From VRUE01 sp035557635 (GTDB taxonomy: Bacteria > Actinomycetota > Thermoleophilia > Solirubrobacterales > 70-9): a stretch of 54,127 bases of DNA. The stretch covers positions 1 through 54,127 of the forward strand of contig DATMDR010000069.1 of NCBI GenBank assembly GCA_035557635.1. Reading direction: 5' to 3'. The notes beneath the pieces were generated by a model. That model saw nothing but the letters and a program-made list of their open reading frames with translations. It was not told where the DNA came from and did no database searches. The translations under genes and the position numbers were made by a program. Shown here in pieces: positions 8,477 through 14,341 of the stretch (positions are counted from its first letter, which is position 1; each line of letters opens with the position of its first letter).

Positions 8477-8965
8477 TTAGATGCTGGAGCCCGTCTCGTC
8501 GCGCTTGAACTGCTCGAGTTGGCCAAGGGCTTTGGCGCGCACTTTGGCTCGAAGGGGCGGCAGTATCGCGATCAGGTTGCCGCTCGGGCCGAGCGCCTGC
8601 TTGGCCCAGCGGCGGAAGTCGAAGTCGTCGATGTGCTCGGCGATCAAGCCGTCGGCGAAGCGGAACGTGGCCTGGATGTCGTTGACCACGAGACGTCCCG
8701 TGGCGCCGAACGTATAGCGGGCGATCCAGTGGGCTGAGCCGGACTCCCCACCTGCTTCGTGCTCGTGCAGCTCGATCTTCAGATCGGTGGCCCGGCTCGT
8801 CAGCATCCTCCACATCGCGCCGACGTCGTCCCCGTGCAGGTCGCCGAAGGCCGGATCGCGGAAATGCGCATCCGGGGCGTAGCAGGCGGTCATCGCGGCG
8901 CCGTTGCACTGCCCAAACGCCTCGTAGAACCGCTCGATCGTCTCCCGGTTCCTCTCCCCCGACAT
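8477..8965 (-). CDS. SnoaL/NTF2-like protein
   Basis: The 162-residue protein starts with ATG at 8965. Its N-terminal 'NRETIERFYEAFGQCNGAAMTACYAPDAHFRDPAFGDL' pattern and alternating beta strands, including 'ARYTFGATGRLVVNDIQATFRF' and 'EHIDDFDFRRWAKQAL', are typical of the SnoaL-like/NTF2-like cone fold. Members are small enzymes such as isomerases and cyclases, or binding proteins; this one gives no hint of substrate. It lies between palindromic repeat B and the radical SAM gene, all leftward. The SOS box of the next gene lies 29 bases beyond its stop, so the radical SAM gene may also be transcribed independently. Confidence 0.75.
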   Translation of the reverse strand: MSGERNRETIERFYEAFGQCNGAAMTACYAPDAHFRDPAFGDLHGDDVGAMWRMLTSRATDLKIELHEHEAGGESGSAHWIARYTFGATGRLVVNDIQATFRFADGLIAEHIDDFDFRRWAKQALGPSGNLIAILPPLRAKVRAKALGQLEQFKRDETGSSI

Positions 8966-8994
8966 GAGCGCAATCTACACCGATGCCGTGGGAT

Positions 8995-9080
8995 GGACGG
9001 GACGGCAGTCCCCTGAACGGGCGGATACTCAGAGCCGGCCGAAGGCCGGCGAGTCCGTTCAGGGGACTGCCGTCCCGTCC
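8995..9080 (+). repeat. Palindromic repeat, copy B (intergenic)
   Basis: Perfect 26-bp arms at 8995-9020 and 9055-9080 surround an inner hairpin GCCGGCC-GAA-GGCCGGC at 9034-9050 flanked by ACTC/GAGT with an AGA bulge. It occupies the whole gap between the SnoaL gene and ytoQ and touches the ytoQ stop codon. Compared with copy A (7416-7501), several arm positions and one inner-stem position change as complementary pairs. Confidence 0.9.
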
Positions 9081-9541
9081 TAACGCAACTCGCCGAGAAT
9101 GACGTAGCGCAGCACGTCGACCACCTGCTCGGCGGTCCGCGCCGTCGCCTGAGCAGCCCGGTCGACCTCCTTCAGCGCATGGTCGAGGTCGGCGTCGTGG
9201 AGGGTGACGATCGGCTTGCCGAGGGCTGCCGCATAGCCGGCGTCGAAGGCGGCGTTCCACTGGCGGTACTTGTCACCGAAGCGAACCACGACCACGTCCG
9301 CCCCCCGGAGCAGCGTCTGGGTGCGGATCGCGTTGACGCCGGCTCCCATCTGGTCGCGCCAGAACGGCTCGGCCTCCTCGCCCAGCGTGCCGACGCCGGC
9401 GTCGTCGGAGGCGGCGTGGTCGGTGACGGGCGCGGAGAATGCGACGGGCAATCCCGCCTCGCGGGCGCCGCTCTCGATCCGCTGCCGCCAGTCGGAGTGG
9501 ATCTCACCGGACAGGTACACCTGCCAAGTCCGCTCGCTCAC
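9080..9541 (-). CDS. ytoQ: YtoQ family protein
   Basis: The product has 153 residues from GTG at 9541, overlapping the dCTP deaminase stop at 9538-9540 (GTGA). It matches the Bacillus YtoQ pattern: 'VYLSGEIHSDWRQRI' at the N-terminus, 'APVTDHAASDDAG', 'NAIRTQTLLRGADVVVVRFGDKYRQWNAAFDAGYAAALGKP', and a final 'AEQVVDVLRYVI'. The fold resembles nucleoside 2-deoxyribosyltransferase-like Rossmann proteins, and the family's biochemical function is, as far as I know, not established. Direct coupling to a dCTP deaminase gene suggests a link to nucleotide metabolism, which is inference. Confidence 0.85.
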   Translation of the reverse strand: MSERTWQVYLSGEIHSDWRQRIESGAREAGLPVAFSAPVTDHAASDDAGVGTLGEEAEPFWRDQMGAGVNAIRTQTLLRGADVVVVRFGDKYRQWNAAFDAGYAAALGKPIVTLHDADLDHALKEVDRAAQATARTAEQVVDVLRYVILGELR

Positions 9542-10683
9542 GGCCCGGTCTCCTCGAAGTGCTTGCTCAGCATCGTCACCTGGCCCTGGTAGTTCGAACC
9601 CAGCAGCTCGCCGTAGAGGCGCTCCGCCGGGGCGCTGGTCCGCTCCAGCCCCAGCTTGCAGACCGGCTGGCGGTGCTCGACCATGAAGGAGACGTCGCGC
9701 GCCCGCACCTCGAGCGCGGCGCGGCTGCCGTGACGCTCGCCGGCCGGGTCGTAGCCGAAGCCGGGGTCGAAGAAGCCGGCGTAGTGGGTTCGCAGCTCGC
9801 CCGCGGTCGGGTCGTAGGCCATCATCTCGGCGGCGATCTGGGGCGGAATGCAGACCCCCTCGGCGGAGAGCAGCAGGTAGAAGATCTCCGGCTCGAGCAC
9901 GATCCGCCCACCCGCCTCCGGATACACCGGGTCCCAGTAGTCGGTCCAGCGGTAGGCGCGGATCTTCGAGAGGTCGACCGGCAGGCTGTTCTTCTTCGCC
10001 CGGTAGCCGACGATGCGGTCGTCGGGCCCGGAGAGGTCGACGCTGAGAAAGAGGCCGTCGGCGACCGAGAGCTGCGACTCGGGCAGCGCCTGCGAGTCGA
10101 GGTAGAGCAGCGGCTGCTCCCCGCCCTGCATGCGGCGGATCTCCTCGTCGCCGAGCCGCACGTCGCCGCGTGCCAGCCGCAGCTGGTTGAGCGAGAGCCC
10201 GGTCCGCACCTGGATCGCGAAGGAGCGCGGCACCACCTCCAGGTAGAGCTTCCCCTGGTAGCCGGCGCGGATCTCGTCGAAGCGGTGGTGGCGGTCGGTC
10301 AGCACCCGGGTGAAGACGTCCAGGCGACCGGTGGAGCTCTTCGGGTTGGCCTTGGCGCGGACGTCGTCGGGCAGCGCCAGCTCCTCGATCAGCGGCACCA
10401 GGTAGGGACGGTCGCGCTCCAGCACGGCGCCGTCGCGCAGGTCGACCTTCTGGAAGGCGAGCCCCTCGATCTTCTCCTCGACGGTCGAGTCGACGTCGGG
10501 CAGGAAGGAGCAGCGCAGCGCCCAGGCGAAGTCGCCGAGCCGCAGGTCGATGCTGGCCGGTTGGATCGCCTCGGGACGGATCCGGTAGTCGCCGGAGGTC
10601 ACCCACTCGGCGGCGATCGCCTCGCTCAGTGCCTGCGAGGGGAAGACGCCCTCGGTGGCAACCGCTGTCGCCTCCGCGCTCAT
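9538..10683 (-). CDS. dcd: dCTP deaminase, long two-domain form
   Basis: The product has 381 residues from ATG at 10683, overlapping the stop of the upstream TetR gene (ATGA). It shows the dCTP deaminase/dUTPase fold signature 'ANPKSSTGRLDVFTRVLTD' (the family's (A/N)xKSSxxR motif) and 'QPASIDLRLGDFAW'. A second beta-barrel half follows ('GSRAALEVRARDVSFMVEHRQPVCKL'). The length fits the duplicated-domain 2'-deoxycytidine triphosphate deaminase family rather than the ~190-residue E. coli Dcd. It should convert dCTP to dUTP, feeding dTMP synthesis. It is co-directional with TetR genes upstream and ytoQ downstream, probably one operon. Confidence 0.87.
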   Translation of the reverse strand: MSAEATAVATEGVFPSQALSEAIAAEWVTSGDYRIRPEAIQPASIDLRLGDFAWALRCSFLPDVDSTVEEKIEGLAFQKVDLRDGAVLERDRPYLVPLIEELALPDDVRAKANPKSSTGRLDVFTRVLTDRHHRFDEIRAGYQGKLYLEVVPRSFAIQVRTGLSLNQLRLARGDVRLGDEEIRRMQGGEQPLLYLDSQALPESQLSVADGLFLSVDLSGPDDRIVGYRAKKNSLPVDLSKIRAYRWTDYWDPVYPEAGGRIVLEPEIFYLLLSAEGVCIPPQIAAEMMAYDPTAGELRTHYAGFFDPGFGYDPAGERHGSRAALEVRARDVSFMVEHRQPVCKLGLERTSAPAERLYGELLGSNYQGQVTMLSKHFEETGP

Positions 10684-11336
10684 CGGGCCGAGATTATCCG
10701 CCGCGCCTCAGGCGCGCCGAGGTAGGGAGTGAGGGCGAACTCGGCCACCTCGGGCAGGAACTCCTCGAGCCGCTCGGTCTCGCCCGCCATCGAGCGCCGC
10801 GCCAGCAGCGAGGCGATCCCGCCGACCACGGCTTCGTCGGTGGCCTCCGGCGGCCGGCCCTCGGGCGGCGCCGGGGCGCCGTCGCGCAGGTAGGGGACGA
10901 AGCTCTGCACCGCCTCCTGGTAGCGGTCGTAGACGCCCCGGCCGGCGCGCAGCCCCTCGACCAGCGCCAGCCGCGCCTGGGCCGGCTCGCTCGCCATCAG
11001 TGCCAACAGCGCGGCGAGCGCGTCGCACACCCCCGCCGCCCACTCGTCGGTCGCCCCGCAGGCGTCGACCACGCTGGCGCGCAGCCGCTCGATCACGTCG
11101 TCATAGGCGGCGATGAAGCAGGTGTCCTTGCTCTCAAAGTGCTTGTAGAAGTCGCTCTTGGAGACGCCGGCCCGTTTGCCGATCGCCGAGACGGTGGTGC
11201 GCTCGTAGCCCTGCTCGTAGAGGACCTCGGCGAGGGCGGCGATCAGCCTTTCGCGCTGGTTGCGCTCGACGTACTCGCGGGTGAGGCCGTGCCGGCCGCG
11301 CGGGAGTCTCTCCACTGGGAGGAGTCTGCCAGCCAT
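10680..11336 (-). CDS. TetR family regulator
   Basis: The product has 218 residues read from ATG at 11336. The N-terminal DNA-binding domain is 'LTREYVERNQRERLIAALAEVLYEQGYERTTVSAIGKRAGVSKSDFYKHFESKDTCFIAAYD', with the TetR recognition helix and FYKHF motif. The rest is an all-helical ligand domain. The start overlaps the end of the next upstream TetR gene by 94 bases in another frame, which is long; a later start just before the HTH is possible, but related regulators here also have a PRGRHG-type lead sequence. Its stop overlaps the dcd start. It may regulate its own operon; ligand unknown. Confidence 0.85.
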   Translation of the reverse strand: MAGRLLPVERLPRGRHGLTREYVERNQRERLIAALAEVLYEQGYERTTVSAIGKRAGVSKSDFYKHFESKDTCFIAAYDDVIERLRASVVDACGATDEWAAGVCDALAALLALMASEPAQARLALVEGLRAGRGVYDRYQEAVQSFVPYLRDGAPAPPEGRPPEATDEAVVGGIASLLARRSMAGETERLEEFLPEVAEFALTPYLGAPEARRIISAR

Positions 11337-11956
11337 GGCGCCAGCATGAACTCCGACAGCTCCGGCAACAGGTCGGGCGCTTTGTCGGCTTCGTGGCGAC
11401 GGATCTGCTGGTAGACGATCCAGGCGACGCCGCCGACCAGGGTTTCTTCGATCGTCTCCGGCAGGCGCTCGTCGTGGGGGACGTTGCGCTTGGTCAGCTC
11501 GACGAAGCGCTGCATCGCGTCCTCGTAGCGCTGGGTCGCGGCAGAAGTCGCGGAGAGGGCCTCGATCATGCACATCCGCGCCAGCGCCGGCTCCTCGGCG
11601 ACGTACTCGAGGAAGGCGGCGAGCCCGGCCTCGATCCGCTCCTCCCAGCCGCCCTCGACCCCGGCGCAACTCTCCTCGACCCGCCTCATCGCCTCGTCGA
11701 CGGCGGCGTCGAAAGCGGCGAGGAAGACCTCCTCCTTGCCCTCGAAGTTGTCGTAGAGGGTCTTGCGGGCGACGCCGGCGCGGCGGACGATGTCGGCGAT
11801 CTTGGTCGCCTCATAGCCCTGTTCCGCGGTCAGCTCGACGATCGCTTTCATGATCCGCCGCTGCTTGTGGGCAGCGACGTACTCGCGTGGCAATTCGGGA
11901 CGGACGGGAGGGGCGGCTGGTTGCGGGTTGGCCGCCGCGTTGGCGCGGGGAGGCAT
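11243..11956 (-). CDS. TetR family regulator
   Basis: The 237-residue product starts with ATG at 11956. A proline/alanine-rich lead is followed by 'LPREYVAAHKQRRIMKAIVELTAEQGYEATKIADIVRRAGVARKTLYDNFEGKEEVFLAAFD', a clear TetR HTH. A helical C-terminal domain follows with 'MCMIEALSATSAATQRYEDAM' and 'GGVAWIVYQQI', features repeated in the other TetR proteins of this window. It is first in the leftward chain and diverges from another TetR gene at 12041 across an 84-base gap containing an inverted repeat. The low-complexity last ~20 residues overlap the following gene. Confidence 0.86.
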   Translation of the reverse strand: MPPRANAAANPQPAAPPVRPELPREYVAAHKQRRIMKAIVELTAEQGYEATKIADIVRRAGVARKTLYDNFEGKEEVFLAAFDAAVDEAMRRVEESCAGVEGGWEERIEAGLAAFLEYVAEEPALARMCMIEALSATSAATQRYEDAMQRFVELTKRNVPHDERLPETIEETLVGGVAWIVYQQIRRHEADKAPDLLPELSEFMLAPWLADSSQWRDSRAAGTASPASTSSATSAKG

Positions 11957-11991
11957 CGGCGAAGGATACCCGCGGATCGCGGGTTTACCTT

Positions 11992-12009
11992 GAAGAGCAG
12001 GGACTCTTC
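11992..12009. promoter_or_regulatory. Candidate TetR operator in divergent gap
   Basis: GAAGAG-CAGGGA-CTCTTC is a perfect 6-bp inverted repeat with a 6-base spacer, centred in the gap between two divergent TetR genes. A second imperfect dyad, CTAA-N8-TTAG, covers the rightward ATG at 12041. Size and location suit a TetR dimer site; binding is inferred. Confidence 0.4.
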
Positions 12010-12040
12010 TGGTACCTTGCGGAGACTCGTTGGATATCTA

Positions 12041-12829
12041 ATGGAAACGTTAGAGTTTCTCATGCCTCCGGAGAGAGTTCAACTCAGCCACGAGATGCTA
12101 GCCGCCGCGATCGGCGACAGCTGGCCGTCGGGCGACGTGAGCGCCGCCGCCGAGCTGCTGGCCGGGGGCGAGGGCCAGTTCCCCTCGGGGATCCGCTCCC
12201 TCCCAGCCGACCTGGTCAGTGCGGTACAGCGCGAGCGCCTGCTCGCCGGGATGCTGCGTGCCTGCGCCGAGCTCGGCTACCGCGAGCTCACCGTGCAGGA
12301 CGTGCTCGAGCGCGCCGGCGTCTCCCGCCCCACCTTCTACGAGCACTTCGAGAACAAGGAGAGCTGCTTCCTCGCCGCCTTCGACGCCGCGGCGGAGCGC
12401 CTCCGCGACAGGGTCGAGGCGGCCGCCGGCGAGGGCGGCGAGAGCTGGCGCGACCGCCTGCGGATGGGGGTGGAGGAGCTGATGCGCTTCGTCGGCGCCG
12501 AGCCCGACGCAGCGCGGACGCTGATTGTCGAGGCTCGCGCCTCCTGCCCGCCCGCGCTCGAGCGCCGCGACGAGCTTCTCGACCACTTCGCGGGCTGCAT
12601 CGACACCCAGGTCCGCGCCGAGGTCGCCACCGCAGACGTCATCTCCCCAATCGCGGCAGCCGGCGTCGTCGGCGGCATCGAGTCCCTCCTCTACGACCGC
12701 ATCAACCGCGAAGACACCGCCGACCTCCCGGCCCTGGTGCCCTCGCTGATGTACTTCGCCGTGCTTCCTTTCGAGGGGCACGAGGTGGCGAGAGCTGAGC
12801 TGAGCGGCGGCGCGGCGGTTAGTAGGTGA
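12041..12829 (+). CDS. TetR family regulator
   Basis: The product has 262 residues from ATG at 12041; ATG at 12062 is an equally possible start, since neither has a strong ribosome site. An unusual ~55-residue lead precedes the HTH 'LLAGMLRACAELGYRELTVQDVLERAGVSRPTFYEHFENKESCFLAAFD'. The helical effector domain includes 'AGVVGGIESLLYDRI' near the end, matching the other TetR proteins here. It diverges from the TetR-TetR-dcd chain, so the 84-base gap probably carries control sites for both directions. A strong hairpin follows at 12917-12948. Confidence 0.86.
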   Translation: METLEFLMPPERVQLSHEMLAAAIGDSWPSGDVSAAAELLAGGEGQFPSGIRSLPADLVSAVQRERLLAGMLRACAELGYRELTVQDVLERAGVSRPTFYEHFENKESCFLAAFDAAAERLRDRVEAAAGEGGESWRDRLRMGVEELMRFVGAEPDAARTLIVEARASCPPALERRDELLDHFAGCIDTQVRAEVATADVISPIAAAGVVGGIESLLYDRINREDTADLPALVPSLMYFAVLPFEGHEVARAELSGGAAVSR

Positions 12830-12916
12830 GAGCAATCCGGAAGCTGAGCACTCAGTCAGCCGGAGCGCAGAGAAATGCCACGGCGAGCGCAGCGATGATC
12901 TGCCACCGGGGTGGAC

Positions 12917-12948
12917 GTGCGTGGGTCACGAGTTCGTGACCCACGCAC
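12917..12948. terminator. Hairpin between convergent genes
   Basis: A 15-bp perfect stem (GTGCGTGGGTCACGA / TCGTGACCCACGCAC) with a 2-base loop lies between the end of the rightward TetR gene and the end of the leftward secreted-protein gene. There is no U-run on either side, so it is probably a bidirectional stem-type terminator. Confidence 0.6.
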
Positions 12949-12997
12949 CAGTCGATCTGTCCGCCGAGCATCATGCCCGGATGACATATCTCGTCCT

Positions 12998-14263
12998 CTA
13001 CATCACGCCTGCCAGAGTCAGGCCACCTTTATAGGTGACGGTATTCGGCGTTTTGGCGCACAGCAGATCCGACCCAGTCGTCCGCGTGTAGCTGAGGCCG
13101 CTGAGGTTCAGATCGGCGTCGATCTTGCGTTCGCTGCCTTCGCCAACGGTGCTGTAGGAGACGCTCCCAACGCCTGACTGCGCGCCTATCTTGTAGACAC
13201 ACCCCGGAATGCCTGCTTGCTGGTTTTTCAAATTTGCATAGATCGTTGTCACGATCCCATCGCCTTCTTTGGCGCAGACGACATCCAGCGTGCCGCTCGC
13301 GTCGAGCACATAGCTGCAGCTGTTCATCGCCATCGTCGTCGGTAGACTTGGATTGCCCAGCACGTTCGAGGTACAGTCGTCGTAGTTGGCTTTCAGTCCG
13401 ATCTCATCGGTGGCGCTGGACAATTCCCCGTCGAAGGTTGCATTGGTGCATGTCACTATCCTGCCGGCGAAGTTCAGCTGTTGCGCACCGCCAGCATCGC
13501 CCTTGCCGAGAAGAGTCACGGGGTACCCTTCGGCTTCGAACCCAGCTTCGCCCGTGTAGACGCCTGTCTGGTCGACGTGCAGGTCGATCGGTTCTTCCGC
13601 GACGTTGTAGGCCATGGGTTCCCACTCGGCGTCATATTTCCCGAACGTGGCTTTGACTCCACCGCAGTTTTCAACCGATAGCTGGACTTCGGAATCCATG
13701 CTTGCGATAACGGAGTCTGCCGCAGCACCGTTGTCCTGATTCACCAGACTGACCCCGGTGAGGCCTTTTTGTTCGGGGATCAGGACATCGCAACTATTGC
13801 CGTTTATTTTAATAGAGCTACATTTGGATCCTTTAGGTACCCATGCACCTGGTGCAATGTCTACGGTGCCTGAGAATTCTCCTGGGGCAATTTCCTGACC
13901 CGCATGGAAGATTGTCCCACATCCAATTGCTTCAGTTTCAAGTACCGATTTCTCTACTTTGCCGAGAGGCAGGTGTGTTTCACAGTTTGCTTTGCCCCCA
14001 GCATGACTCAGAGTATCGATTGGCTTAGTGACTTCTATAGCCCATAGATATTGCGGGTACCCTTCGCAGGAGAACCAGATACTGGTAAGTCCAACACGAA
14101 GGTGCGTGTACTCCGTGGCCTCCCCCACTATCTCTGCAGGGTATTCAGGATATCCCGCTCCACTCGGCACAAACGCCGAGGCCGACGCCGAAGTGGTACC
14201 CACGCTCGCTGTCAAAGCCAAGGCCGCGATCACGGCGAGGCCCAGGTTTCTAATGCGTTTCAT
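12998..14263 (-). CDS. Secreted protein, fourth gene of locus copy 1
   Basis: Start ATG at 14263, with AAGGAGG just upstream; GTG at 14266 is in frame directly before it. The 421-residue product opens with a signal peptide (MKRIRNLGLAVIAALAL... ending near SASA) nearly identical to that of the paralogue at 32971-34143. The mature part is beta-rich with many spaced Cys. Its C-terminal module, 'VTCTNATFDGEL', 'MNSCSYVLDASGTLDVVCA', 'CVYKIGAQSGVGSVSYS', has an obvious counterpart in the paralogue. No enzyme motif is visible. The gene is visibly less GC-rich than its surroundings (for example around 13800-13900). It is last in the four-gene locus and is followed by a hairpin. Confidence 0.8.
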   Translation of the reverse strand: MKRIRNLGLAVIAALALTASVGTTSASASAFVPSGAGYPEYPAEIVGEATEYTHLRVGLTSIWFSCEGYPQYLWAIEVTKPIDTLSHAGGKANCETHLPLGKVEKSVLETEAIGCGTIFHAGQEIAPGEFSGTVDIAPGAWVPKGSKCSSIKINGNSCDVLIPEQKGLTGVSLVNQDNGAAADSVIASMDSEVQLSVENCGGVKATFGKYDAEWEPMAYNVAEEPIDLHVDQTGVYTGEAGFEAEGYPVTLLGKGDAGGAQQLNFAGRIVTCTNATFDGELSSATDEIGLKANYDDCTSNVLGNPSLPTTMAMNSCSYVLDASGTLDVVCAKEGDGIVTTIYANLKNQQAGIPGCVYKIGAQSGVGSVSYSTVGEGSERKIDADLNLSGLSYTRTTGSDLLCAKTPNTVTYKGGLTLAGVM

Positions 14264-14341
14264 CACTCCTCCTTCCCAGTGCTTCTTGCACCGGGCCGAC
14301 TGGTTTTGACTGGTTTGCCCTAGTGACGCTTGGTGAGCTGG
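14264..14341 (-). promoter_or_regulatory. Conserved intercistronic leader, copy 1
   Basis: In coding orientation this gap holds CACTAGGGCAAACCAGTC followed by a second CCAGTC copy. Then comes a hairpin (CCGGTGC-AAGAA-GCACTGG) and the Shine-Dalgarno AAGGAGG. The corresponding gap in locus copy 2 (34144-34225) keeps the paired CCAGTC repeats, a hairpin at the same place and the Shine-Dalgarno. Gaps are normally less conserved than genes, so this may control translation of the fourth gene. Confidence 0.5.

Noticed and set aside
8442..9260. N-terminal extension of the radical SAM frame through the SnoaL gene
   Set aside because: The extension is Arg-rich antisense-frame-like sequence overlapping another real gene; the family's start aligns with GTG 8435.
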